Assembly: GCA_037783415.1 (NCBI GenBank)
Contig: JAZGTN010000068.1
Coordinates: 558,001-622,000 of the forward strand
DNA from: Leptasterias polaris
Taxonomy: Eukaryota > Echinodermata > Asteroidea > Forcipulatida > Asteriidae
Reading direction: 5' to 3'
DNA length: 64,000 nucleotides
Part shown: piece after piece, positions 32,301 through 42,900 of the stretch
Position numbering within the stretch: position 1 is the stretch's first letter
Layout: every line of letters starts with the position of its first letter
Notes under the pieces: generated by a model
What the model was told of the DNA's origin: nothing
Seen by the model: the letters and a program-made list of their open reading frames with translations, nothing else
The model's database searches: none
Position numbers and translations under genes: made by a program

Positions 32301-35300
32301 TTTAAATAAACAAAGAGTCACTCTTTTTGTCCCTTTCAGCTCCTTTCGTTGGTATGTTTATTGGTTTTCCCTGTGTCATCTTGAACTCAATTAAATCAAA
32401 GCTGGTCGAGCCTCATGAATACGGTAAGATCTAGATTCGAGAGCTTTTCACGGTGTAGGTAACTAATGTAGATCAATGCTGAAAAGCGGTAATTTTGAAA
32501 ACGTCTTCAATCACACTTACCAGTATCTGATAATTATTGTGTACGTATAGCCATTGAGTTGCTTGCAGGTGTTTAAAGGGAGGGTATACTCCAACAATTA
32601 ATGACCATAAAAACGTACTTGATAATGAGCAATGGAGTGCTGTTGATATTATAAAACGTTATTAGAAACGACACCCTCTGAGGCAATGTAGTTTTAGAGA
32701 AGGAAATAATTTTCACAACAATATTTGAATCTGAGAAAGGCTTCAGGCATGAAGCTATTCTCAGGCATCTGAAAGCACACACTTGTATGCAACAATAAGG
32801 GTGTTTTTTCGTTCATTATTTTCTTGCAATTCGATGACCAATTGAGTCAAAATTTTTAATTTAATGCATGCGGTGCTGAGATATGCCAACTGAGGATACT
32901 GGTCTTTGACACTTACCAAAAGTATACCATGTCTTTAAGAGTTACATACAAAGTGTGGACCTGAGAACAAAAGGGGGGAACAACGCAGGGACTTGAAACA
33001 CTATGTGGACTTAAACACGTCCACAGCCACACAGTGTTTTTTACAGTGTTGAAGAAGATGATTTTTTATTAAAGTGCACAGAAGGAATCAAGGTCACAGT
33101 CTAGGAATCAAGTCTAGGAATCAAGGTCTTTGATTCCCTAGGGCATTGCACTTTGGAGAAAACATGAAACAAATAAAAATAAATGTGCCATGAGTTTTAG
33201 TGTTACCAGCGCTTATTATGTTCACCTCTGTCGAATGATTTTCTAATTTGAGTGTTTTGTTCCCCCTTTTAGGATCATTGTTTGCGTCAACGACTCTTAT
33301 ACAAACACTGACCTCAACGGCAGGCTCAGCAGTGTTTAACAGTATCTACGCAGCCTCGTTACCAATCTGGCCAGGGCTGTCCTTCATTGTGCTTGCTAGT
33401 CTCTACATCGTGTCGTTGTTCTTTCTTCTGTAAGTACAATAGTTCTTTTTTCACATGGAGATATACTTCGTTACGGTGGCCCTGAAGGGACATCGCACAT
33501 CGCATACCTTTGCAAATTATTATCCCAAATATCTTTGCCAATATTTGCGATGATGCAAATAATCATCGCAAAAATATGTACAATGCTGAAATGGTACCAC
33601 CGTTGAGAGTATTGTATAGGCCTGTACCTTTTGCTCTGTGGTGTGTCGTTGCCGAGCGTTGTAATGCATTGGGCCCAAGCTTTAATGACCTAAAGCCAGC
33701 AGAGTGTGGGTTCAAATCTCGGTCGTGGCACTTGTGTCTTTGAGCAAGACACTACAGCCAGAATTGCTTTGTCTGCGGACGGTCCCGTGCACTAGGACAC
33801 TTACGTGGAAGAGTAGGGGTTAACCCTGGTGTTTCTGTTTCACATAGCAAGCACCCCTGTTTACAAGTCTCCTCAGGCTTGCGAGCTACAATGATTAAGT
33901 TCACTTATGAGGCATCCCTGGTTACATTACCCGATATTATGTTGGATTATCACTGGTATGTGGTAACCCTTTTTTAGCTCTGTTATATATATATATATTT
34001 TGTGATATCGGCTAACATCACAATGCTGGACGGCCACTTCAAGGTGAGGGCTATCACTTAACTGATTTGGGCTGTCGACCAAAATCAATTGTCACCAGGG
34101 GCACTTACTCCTAGGGCTGAAACGGTTACCCCCTTTACAGTCTGTAAGCATGCAGGCATGGGTATCATCCACTATAGGAGCTTGGCTGGTAGAGCATAAT
34201 GCATTACATTCACAACCTTTTACGGTTAAGTCCCTTGCTCAAGCGGTGCAAATTTCATGGCCGGGATTCGAACCCAGACTCTGTTGCTTACAACACCATA
34301 TAGCTTGGGTCCGTTGAACTAGACCGCCGGGCCACGACATGACACAGGGAGTTGAGAAAGTTTGTAAATTGGTTAATTATGTCCGATGAACAGAGGTGCT
34401 GTAAAACGCTTGTGTGCTATAAGAATTCAGTTTTATTAAATAATAGGCCAGACAGCTTGCTATTATGAAACAGCTACTTGTATAAGAACCGAAGACATTT
34501 CAAAAGCTGTTTGTGCTCACCTTTTTAATTTCAGTGATGCACCACCTTAGATAGATAAACTGGGCCAACTGTTACTAAAATAATGTTCATCTAATACATT
34601 GTTCTACTTGCAGATATCTTTGGTATGACATCAAAGTAACATCAAGCGATGACACGTTTAATAGTGGTAGGTAGAATCTGGGGATACTTTAATTCTGAAT
34701 CTTGGTCATCAATGAAGATCACATCATGCAAACCTTGAAAAAAAAAATTTGATTGGTTATTTCCGAAAGAGGAGAGAGAAGGGGGAGGGGAGAAAGAGAG
34801 AAGGCCCCCATAAGAAAAGAAAAAAGAAACAAAGAAAAAACTAAACTAAAAAAACTAAAAACAACAACAGATTGATCATAATTATTTGCTTGTTTGCGTG
34901 CATGAGTTCAGCAAGCTGTCATTGGCAAATTTTTGAGCAGCAAATGTTATTGCTGCAAAAGCATTATTTTATCTTCCTGGGATTTTATCTTCCTATGTGA
35001 ACCGAAATCGATCAAATGCAAATGTATATTTTCAATCAATCAATTCGCATTTATGTCCATGCTGTCATAAACAAAGGTAATAAATAACAGAATAGACTGA
35101 GTTATTTGTAGTCTTGAAAAGGTAAAGAAATGAAACACTATGGAGGCCGATTATATAGGCAAGAGTCCCATGGCATCCGGCCTTGAAGATGACCTAAAAA
35201 CAGAAAAACTATGTGAGGAATGTTTGCTGGGGTGTGTTGTTTATTCATGTCTGCCTTTCTTTTGAACAGATGATGATCATCGCGAATACGAGCAGCTGAA

Positions 35301-35331
35301 AAACGAAGAACATAACGTGACCGCGGAGTAA
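29395..35331 (+). CDS. SLC46-like MFS transporter A (7 coding exons)
   Basis: Predicted 507-residue multi-pass membrane protein of the major facilitator superfamily, closest in my judgement to SLC46 (proton-coupled folate transporter / TSCOT group). Substrate unknown. Coding exons: 29395-30307, 31019-31155, 31588-31705, 32340-32423, 33273-33429, 34614-34666, 35270-35331, all with GT-AG introns of phases 1,0,1,1,2,1. An acceptor AG at 29383-29384 shows a 5' UTR intron. Visible features: VEPVMF at 19-24 opening TM1, an N-glycosylation sequon at N51, and the MFS motif-A loop GSLSDTVGRR at 96-105. An acidic cytoplasmic loop (DQDDEDEEKGGVGEDD) lies between TM6 and TM7, and the tail is short and hydrophilic. 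It is a tandem paralogue of gene B. Confidence 0.88.
30378..30583. mobile_element. Hairpin MITE in intron 1 of gene A
   Basis: Inverted ends CAAGTGAGGTTTGCGGAG and its near complement, continuing inward to ATGAGCTGT; about 206 bp, noncoding. Confidence 0.65.
32573..32939. mobile_element. TTAAAGGG-GGTATACT MITE in intron 4 of gene A
   Basis: Ends TTAAAGGGAGGGTATACT and AGTATACCATGTCTTTAA are inverted repeats bounded by TTAA. A second copy (54163-55511) shares CTGAGAAAGGCTT and CAGGCATCTGAAAGCACACA and is split by a LINE. Confidence 0.75.
33475..33610. mobile_element. GGTGGCCC-ended element, degenerate, in intron 5 of gene A
   Basis: The left end GGTGGCCCTGAAGGGACATC (33475-33494) is exact; the right end is lost or reduced to GGTACCACCG. 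The interior is a run of TTTGCAAAT, ATATTTGCGATG and ATCATCGCAAA palindromic words. Confidence 0.65.
33640..33965 (+). mobile_element. tRNA-derived SINE
   Basis: The tRNA-like head has an A-box-like TTGCCGAGCG and a B box GGGTTCAAATCTC (33708-33720). The body is shared with 24031-24300. It lies in intron 5 of gene A. It is a SINE rather than a tRNA gene: the head does not fold with a proper acceptor stem and a long body follows. Confidence 0.8.
33985..34340 (-). mobile_element. tRNA-derived SINE, second family
   Basis: Minus-strand head TCGTGGCCCGGCGGTCTAG (about 34335-34317) and B box GGGTTCGAATCCCGG near 34265. The body differs from that of 33640 and ends at a TATATATA tail shared with its neighbour (33987-33998). 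Confidence 0.75.
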
Positions 35332-35448
35332 AACTCGCCCTTGGATGTCTGATGACGTCACCGCAGACTCGACAAGTGGCGGGTATCGACCACGTTTACA
35401 ACATTAATGAGCATATTAGACCTTGCAATGAGAAAACATGACCCCCAA

Positions 35449-35777
35449 AGGGCTCAATTTTATAGAGCTGCTTAACAACAAATTGGCAGCTACGGCTAAA
35501 GCTACGGCTACATCTACGGCTACAGTTACGGCTACGGCTGTTGCTACATGTAAGGACGTATATTCCCTAACGCACACTGACGCGCGGCGATCCAGCTGTA
35601 GCCATAGCCGTCCGCCAATTCGAATACAGCCTTACTTACCAGAATATGGTTACCAGCTACATAATTATTACCATGTCACATGTACCATCCGTGACTGGTA
35701 TCCTGCTCATTTTTGCTTAACTGAAAGTGGTTAAGCAATATTTCCCGCTTAAGCTGCTCTGTAAATTATTGGGCCCA
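35449..35777. mobile_element. GGGCCCAA-ended MITE, copy 2, with CTACGG repeat
   Basis: Left end GGCTCAATTTTATAGAGCTGC and right end GCTGCTCTGTAAATTATTGGGCCC are inverted. 35489-35546 holds a (GCTACG)-type simple repeat. It begins about 120 bp past the gene A stop, so it may lie in the 3' UTR. Confidence 0.6.
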
Positions 35778-36436
35778 GATCCGAAGGTGTGGCGGTATAC
35801 AGACAAAAAAGATGTCACCTCTGATGTGCCGTAATTAAATCGAATGTTCACACTTGGGTATACAATTAATGCCCCTCCACTACACGTGCCTCTAGTATAC
35901 CCATTGATCTCTACAAAGATGTTGGGTTTTTTTTATACCAACGTTCTGGGTCCATTTTCACACAACTGTTTAATTAACATAAAACATTCCATAAAATGAT
36001 GGCATCATTCACAAGCAAGTGTACATTACATACTTCGGATTGTCACTTGTTTTATTGACAAATATTATTGATGTGCTCTGTGCCGTTGCATGTGATATTT
36101 TAATGGTAAGGCCTATTTATTATGTTTTCACGGTATACTTATATAATTGTCCAGAAAACTCAGGGAAAATTGTGCTTATTTACAACAATAATAAATTGTA
36201 CCAATACAAACTACCAGACTGTTATCAGATTGTATTTTGTGTAAGTTAATTTCCCATCTTGGCCTAAAGAGTAATGATTGCTTAAACGTAATTATTCATA
36301 CTAACAACGAAAATCAGCTATACAAAAGTAATCAATTCTGTCTGCACAAAAGATCCCTTTTAAAGGGTAATACGTCATTTATTTTTGTAAAAGCTTATTC
36401 CCATTCTATATAGTTTACAATATTAAAGGTCACCAT
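35778..36436. other. Intergenic, no feature recognised
   Basis: AT-rich; no coding or repeat signature recognised. Confidence 0.5.
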
Positions 36437-36811
36437 TTAAGGGACGCGTTGCCTTGGATTGGGCGATTTAGTAGGCTGTAAAATTCGTTTGAAAGCGTTT
36501 GTGATGAAATCAATACTTGGAAACATTTGTTTAAAGTAGAATATAATGATCCACACAAAATATGCCTCGAAATTATGTGCTTTTCCTTTTACTTCGTGAA
36601 AAACACCGTCCGCCATTTTGTAAAACCAACTGTTTGACTTCTCAAAATGGCGGACCGTGTTAGTTCACGAAGCAAAAGGAAAATCACACAATTTCAAGGT
36701 ATCTTGAGTGGATAATTTTACACTACTTAATAAAAACATCTTTCTAACAATATTCGTTTTATAACAAACGCTTTCTATTGCCCCAAAGCGCCCAATCCAA
36801 AGCAACGTGTG
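36437..36811. mobile_element. Palindromic TTAA MITE, third copy
   Basis: Same family as 24609-24976, with more substitutions: ends GGGACGCGTTGCCTTGGATT and AATCCAAAGCAACGTGT, centre AAAATGGCGGACCGTGTTAG. Confidence 0.8.
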
Positions 36812-36964
36812 AATATTTGATCCAGTTTGGCTTGTAACCTTTCAGTGGAAGCAACGAAAAGCTGGATGTGATGTTTGAAACTCTGCATGATGTGGATGAT
36901 ATTATGAAGTAACTTTAGCTGGTAGAGTTGGGGGTACAGCCATATACATCTCTTTTTGGAGACC

Positions 36965-37110
36965 AGTGGTTGATTTCACAAAGCACTAAGATTCTTCTTG
37001 AGTTGTCAATATCACCATAGTGATTTGTATTGTGACATCACACTTTGCTAAGCAATTAAGATTAATACATAGTTAAGATCACTCTTTGCTCTTTGTGAAG
37101 TCGAACCCAG
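36965..37110. mobile_element. Short hairpin MITE
   Basis: Inverted ends TGGTTGATTTCACAAAG and CTTTGTGAAGTCGAACCCA, about 146 bp. 37111-37450 has nothing recognisable. Confidence 0.6.
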
Positions 37111-37453
37111 GAGTGTTGGCTCTGACAAGCGGTATGTTGTCAGTGATTTCCTGCACGTTCAATATAGCAGATAAATATACAGGGTTCCATTGGATTAAGT
37201 AATTACGGTGATTTGCTTAGTCTTCATACGCTATTTCCTCGACTATGCCGTTTTTGTTTTAGACTCAAATTCTCTGTTGACCCAATTCACCTGACGTCAT
37301 CATCACAAATATCATTGGGAGTCCCCGTGTGTTGTAAGGTGCAGCACGCATTTTGGGCAACGCGGTGTTTCACCTTTTGGTGACTACACTATTTGACACC
37401 TCTATAATAATCCGACAACATTGTTCCGAAAACCCCTCGTGATCTACATGATC

Positions 37454-37650
37454 AGGGGCGGATCCAGGATTTTGTAAACGGGGGGGGGGGGGGGGGGGGG
37501 GGGGGCACAACGGCGAAACCAGGATTTTGTATTAGAGGGTTAAACAAAATGGGTGGGGTCCAGGGGCCGGCCTTACGGCCCCTGGTGGGGTCTAGGGGGC
37601 GAAGCCCCCGGAAGCTCTGAGCTTTTGGCATTTTGAGGGGTGAAAAATCA
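37454..37650. mobile_element. Single end of a hAT-like element with a G25-type run
   Basis: GGGGCGGATCCAGGATTTTG followed by a run of about 25 G and GGGGCGAAGCCCCCGGAAGC is a familiar terminal pattern of CAGTGGCGGATCCAGG-type elements. The opposite end was not found. Confidence 0.45.
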
Positions 37651-38080
37651 AGCCTCTGTGTGCCTGAAACCGAGAAATAGACACACTTTTTAATAAGCAC
37701 TTCTGATCCATACCAATCTTCTAATTTTACTCAAAGAAAACTTTAATCCCACAAATCTCGCGTTTGGATCTGGTCGCTGCAATACATGTATCTGGTTTCA
37801 TGCATATTCATTAAAAAAATATAGTTCAAGGTTAGTGTAGTCTTTACACTTGAATGCCAGAACGACATGAGATATATTTTATCCAGGACAAATTGGCAGT
37901 CAGGTTTCAAACGCTTATGTTATCGTGCAAATCTAAGCAATTACAAGTGACATAATGATCATGAAAGATTCATTTTGGCAGAAAGAAACAACTGTTTTGA
38001 TAGGCATAGGATGAAAAAGAAATCCATCCTGCCGCTGGGGGAAAAGACACCACACACACACACTTGTGGCCTGATGATAG

Positions 38081-38222
38081 GTTTAGGGTTAGGGTTATAG
38101 GGTTAGGGTTAGGGTTAGGGTTAGGGTTAGGGTTAGGGTTAGGGTTAGGGTTAGGGTTAGGGTTAGGGTATAGGGTTAGAGGGTCAAGGTTAGGGTTAGG
38201 GTCAGGGATAGGGTGACGGTTA
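38081..38222 (+). repeat. Interstitial telomeric repeat (TTAGGG)n
   Basis: About 20 units of TTAGGG, near-perfect at 38097-38166 with degenerate units (TATAGGG, TCAGGG, TGACGG) at the edges. A short (CA)n lies just upstream at 38050-38062. The opposite-strand NPNPNP frame is an artefact. Confidence 0.95.
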
Positions 38223-38225
38223 GGA

Positions 38226-39698
38226 ATAGGAAAATACACTAGGGGTTTCGGGACCTGTAACCATTATTTTTCCGTGCAATTTGACTCCCAAAATTACAAG
38301 CGTGATACAGTTGAGCCTGTGACGTTATAGTAAAAAGGGTCAATTATAGATGATTTGGTACTGACGTGATTTTTACAATCGGTCAGCTTTCAGATAACAA
38401 CTCTTTTTTTTCCCCCGACATTTACCAAGTCTACGTTATCTTAATGCTTGTACAGCACTCAGTCAGCTCATCCATATTTGGGGCTTTTGAACGGCGAAGC
38501 GTCAAAACAAACAAACCCAATAACCTTGGAAATAATGTTTGACAAATCTAACACATACATTTACTCATGAAAAACTCTCTGCGAATAGTTTAATGTCAAC
38601 ATTAGGCTTAGTACGTACACATTGCGCGGAAAGTATCGGTGTTTGGTTACAAGATACAAGTACTTTAGGGCCCATTTTTGTTAGGTAAGTTAGGTTTATT
38701 TTTGTTAGGTAAGTGGATTTAAGTTTACTTTTACGTGGAAATTAAGTTCCTTTGATAAAAACATTTTTCTTAATAAAAATCCGCATTAGCGAAACGTACG
38801 GTATGATGCGTCAATATTTACTTTGCCCTTTGAACAAAACCGACTGTGCGAGCGGCTGTTTCATGTCAGCTTAAAAACAATCTGACAATTGACATACATC
38901 GGCCGGCCGTCGTGCTCGTTATACTTGCAGAAATAACGCTCTGTGGTGTTTATTTAGAATAATAAATTCATGGAAACAATGAAATAATTGAAACCAAATA
39001 ATTATCTCCACATATGTTTGTTTCCTTTCTTTCCTGTATTAATAGGCCCCATACAGGGTAAACATTCGTACTTTCAACTACTATTATTCGTGCGTGATTG
39101 AGCAGCACCGTAAAGTTCAACCTTCTGGACCTTTGTGGAATGGTCTTATTTGTCTTGCGGAGGGGAAATTTGAAAAGACAGCGCATCGGCACTTACAAAT
39201 AAGGATAATTCTTGTCATGTCCCCTTTCTGTGCATTGACACTTTACAAATAATGATAGCCTTTTTGTGTGTTAGGCCTGTATATTTTTTTGTATAGTATT
39301 GAATATATCATGTCCCATTCATATGTCGTCCCGGGAGCTCTTTAAAAGCAAAGAAAGAAAACAACGAACGAATGAATAGTGTGGCAATATCAGGTCAGTA
39401 CGGCAAGACGAAACACACATTACAGATAGACACAAAAGAAAACCCACCCCAAAACAACCAAGTTGAATAAAATACTATAGGCCTAAACCCTATATTTTCT
39501 GTAGGAAAACCTAAACATTTCATTGATCCCCTCAAGTTTTTTAAGCAGATGTCTGAAAGACGTGATTTTGTCTGATCACTCCAAAAAGGGGGCACAGGTA
39601 GAGACCAATCGTCATATAGGATTTATGAGTTCGACTGGAAATTGTATTTGAATCCCTTGCTCTCAATCACTGCAGTGTCCTCTGCCATCGGAACATAT
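38226..39698. other. Intergenic, no feature recognised
   Basis: AT-rich; a TTTTTGTTAGGTAAGT word is duplicated at 38675 and 38699. No gene recognised. Confidence 0.45.
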
Positions 39699-40158
39699 CA
39701 GGGTCCAGTTTCATAGCAGACAGTGCTGCCTATAACTATGGTGGCCCTGAAGGGACATTAAACATATATATGTTCTTGAATATTTATTAAACATATATAT
39801 GTTCTTGAATATTTACGTCAATATTCACAGTTTTGCCCCAATTCGCTAATATTCACGTAAAGATTCACTTAAATATTTGCGCTTAAAGCACAATTCGTGA
39901 ATATTTACGTAAATATTTACGTGAATCTTTGCGAATTGGGGCAAAAATCGTGAATACTTACATAAATAGTCACGTAAATATATATTTTTGATGTCCCTTC
40001 AGGGCCACCATATATAACAGTGTTCTACTCAGCAAAAAGAAAGATCCAGTCACAGGTACTGTGTTTGAATAGGTCTCGGCTCATTCTGGTGAGCATGATT
40101 TTGTTGTGCTCAAATACTTGTTGTGCTTTTTTTAGAGCAGCTCTATGAAATTGGGTCC
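39699..40158. mobile_element. GGGTCCA(A)TTTCATAG MITE split by a fold-back element
   Basis: Left end AGGGTCCAGTTTCATAGC (about 39699) pairs with AGCTCTATGAAATTGGGTCC (about 40137-40157). The GGTGGCCC element occupies 39739-40010, so the MITE was there first. Confidence 0.65.
39739..40010. mobile_element. GGTGGCCC-ended fold-back element, short form
   Basis: 272 bp with the same 20-bp ends up to GGGACAT as 20910-22008, bounded by TA on each side (39737-39738, 40011-40012). The interior is a different palindrome built from CGTAAATATTTACG, AATATTCACG and GCGAATTGGGGCAAAA and its complement. Confidence 0.85.
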
Positions 40159-40159
40159 T

Positions 40160-41136
40160 GTGCTGCATGCCATAATAAATATATGTTGTTAGGCCTATAT
40201 GACTAATCGATGTAGCTACAAGCTTATATGCTCATTATTTTAGAGAAAAGATATATAAAAACACAATGATATGATTATCAATCATTAAAAACGAAATTAA
40301 CGAGTTTCAATCTGGAACTGGTTTATTATGCTGTATCAGTTTTACACCAATCCTCGAGAGAAATATTTCCATCTGAAATGATGTCCAAAAGTAAGGAAAA
40401 TAGCAATCACCGTTTAATAATTGTTTTGATTGCCTCAAATACGGACGTGTACAGTCATTGAAAACATGAACCATTTTCTCTCTTTATTTCTCGAAAACCC
40501 GCAGTTTGGTGAAATACGCTGTGTCTATTGAAAACGTGATTTTTTTTAAAGAAAATATTTTGATGTACAAGTCGGATAAAAGTATATATCCCTCCCCCAC
40601 ATTAAAATTTATAATGAGCATAATTCAGTGGACGATGCAGGGAGGTGATGCATCATGGAAGATTTACGTTTTTTACAATTCCGGATGTCGTGTTGTTGAC
40701 AAAGACAACACGGCGCTGGTTGGCATAATATAATCCATTTTGTTTGTATGTTCCCTACCATGCGTGGTAAAATGACACCTGCAGTTTCCTTGTTTGACAA
40801 TAAACTCTCCATTCAAGCTATTGTTCATTGCCGCTCGTTAGTGGTCGTTGAATCTTCAATAATTAGCTGACACTAATTGGTTGAGAGGAATTTTATCGCC
40901 GGAAGTTCATGTTTTTATAACCGTAGAGGCAAACAATTTTGGTTTACTAATATAATTGGATACTTTGTTTGGTTTCTTTCTTCGGGCCTGCCGACATTGA
41001 ATAATATCTTAAGTCAATGACCTGCAAGGGGGGGGGGGGGGGGGCGAATGCCTCGACCAGTTCCTTTCTGTGTCCCTCTACCCGTGCCCCTGAAGAAGTG
41101 GCTTTCAACCTACATTTTGAGTGGTACACTATAGCC
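40160..41136. other. Intergenic, no gene recognised
   Basis: A G16-type run lies at 41029-41044. No other signature recognised. Confidence 0.4.
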
Positions 41137-41360
41137 CTTTAAGGTCGGTTTCGAACGTCGCGCTCTTACCGTGTCAAATTCAAATAATTTGAATGTTTAC
41201 GAATCGACACGGCAGGAGCACGACGTTTGAAATCACTTTTGGAATTCGGCGCGGAAGAGGCACTTATATAGCTCGACAGGCCCTGCCGTGCTGATGTTCG
41301 ACAGTAGCATAGCTTGCCATACGTCGCGATCCAGCCGTGTCGAATTGAAATCAATTTGCG
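41137..41360. repeat. Palindromic CGACACGGC repeat cluster
   Basis: Alternating inverted copies of a TTTCGAACNTCGNGCTC...CCGTGTCGAATT word. A related half-copy lies at 42495-42617. Confidence 0.55.
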
Positions 41361-41612
41361 AATACGCGCATCCGGAATATCTTTTACAAGAGAGGGAAGG
41401 AAAATCAAACAAACACAGACACACGTGCTTTCTCCTCAAATAGTTTCGTTCAGTGGAAAGTGGGCGGCAATGAACATTTTCTAGAGGTTGCTATAACGAT
41501 TGGAACGGCCCACCCCAGCCATCTATGTAATGGTGAATTAGTAATCACCTCAGGCGATACAGGCAAAGTGTAAGTCTACAACCGGGGGAAATGAGACTCT
41601 CTGTTACCGTTT

Positions 41613-41700
41613 ATAATAATAATAATAATGGAGTCTTATATAGCGCCGGTATCCGCCACAAAAAAGGCGCTCATGGCGCTCGCTCATGGCGCTCTGCAAG
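41613..41700 (-). mobile_element. LINE 3' end fragment (minus)
   Basis: (AATAAT)n then GGAGTCTTATATAGCGCCGG on the plus strand matches the 3' tail layout of the LINE at 54181 (minus). Confidence 0.4.
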
Positions 41701-42494
41701 TGCAAGTCGTGTCTGATAATGATCCAGAATAAACTGAAATGTAGCCATCGATACACGAAATGTTCGTCTGAACCTCTTCTCGGTGTAGGCCTTATAACAA
41801 TATCGCCGATGAATTCGAACCACCCGGTGTCACGTCCTAAGCGTTCCGGCGTACTGAGTGTTCCAGGTGACGTACGCATGCGCAGCCGTACTGTGCGTTC
41901 CTGCCTTGTGGGTGACGTAGCCGGTCATTTCAGTAGTCGTGGTCTCCGTCCCGTGCTCTTAAATTGTCAGACAATTTTTGTTATTGTGAACGGAAGACCT
42001 TCTCCTCCCCCTCTATCAACCCTTCCATATACTTGCTGCCGCTCAAATAGTGAACAATTCTTTAAAACGATTTGTACGTTCAACATTACAAGCTCTAGAG
42101 CTCGTGGACGCCGCCATGACAGCTTCTGCGAGAGTCTAGAGAGTAGAGGAACACTCAGTGCGGCACAAAATGGACTACTTTCGCTTGCTGCGCGCAGGCA
42201 TGACATGACGTAATGTTATTATTTTGGTCATCTGGAAGGAACGGTTAGTACGCCGGAATGCGACACCGGTCGTGCCATCTTTCAAGTCTTCGGCATGATC
42301 GAGATATTGTCTTTGTGCGGTCTTGCCCGAAAGCAACAAAATTGCTAAGCTATATATAATGCATGTTCTTTTTCTACCCACATGAAGAGAACCATGGAAA
42401 GAAAGACTTGTTTGGTTACAACTCCCCTGCACTGTGCTGCACAGATTGTAGCTAACCACACGTGCTGGTCAGTCCGCCATTTTGTATGTCAAGT

Positions 42495-42617
42495 TGGGAC
42501 GTTCAATTAAGTTCGACGTTTGGAACCACTGTCGCACCAATGCTGCGCTATTGCCAAACTGAAATGATTTGCATTCGACACGGCATGAGCACGAAGTTTG
42601 AAACTGGCCTAAAAAAA
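42495..42617. repeat. Palindromic CGACACGGC repeat, second locus
   Basis: GTTCGACGTTTGGAACC and ATTCGACACGGCATGAGCACG / AGTTTGAAACTGGCC words as at 41137. Confidence 0.5.
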
Positions 42618-42659
42618 GACTGACAAGAATATAAGGGCACATTTTCCCAAGAAGGGTTC

Positions 42660-42900
42660 TCGCCAGTTCACTCATTTAAGAGTGTTTTCAATTTTGGATG
42701 AGTGTAGCTCAAAGATTCATCAACGGCCAACCTACTAAGATTGAACAGAAAAGAAGTTTAATTGTCAGCAGATATATTTGATTTGATTTCAAGAGGCTGA
42801 GAGACTTTTAAATATTAGTATGTTTTTAGTACATTTGGACTGATTATCATACGTTTAGCATATTAGTTGATATTGTGAGCCTGTAACTATTGGTGGGCCC
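42660..42900. repeat. Dispersed repeat, copy 2
   Basis: Collinear with 22905-23105 (ATTTTGGATGAG ... AAGAGGCTGAGAGA). 42901-44990 contains no recognised gene; a C16-type run lies at 44331-44346. Confidence 0.5.

Noticed and set aside
33640..33733. A tRNA gene
   Set aside because: A and B boxes are present but acceptor pairing is poor and a SINE body continues downstream.
37970..38239. ORF rich in NPNPNP
   Set aside because: Reverse translation of the TTAGGG array.
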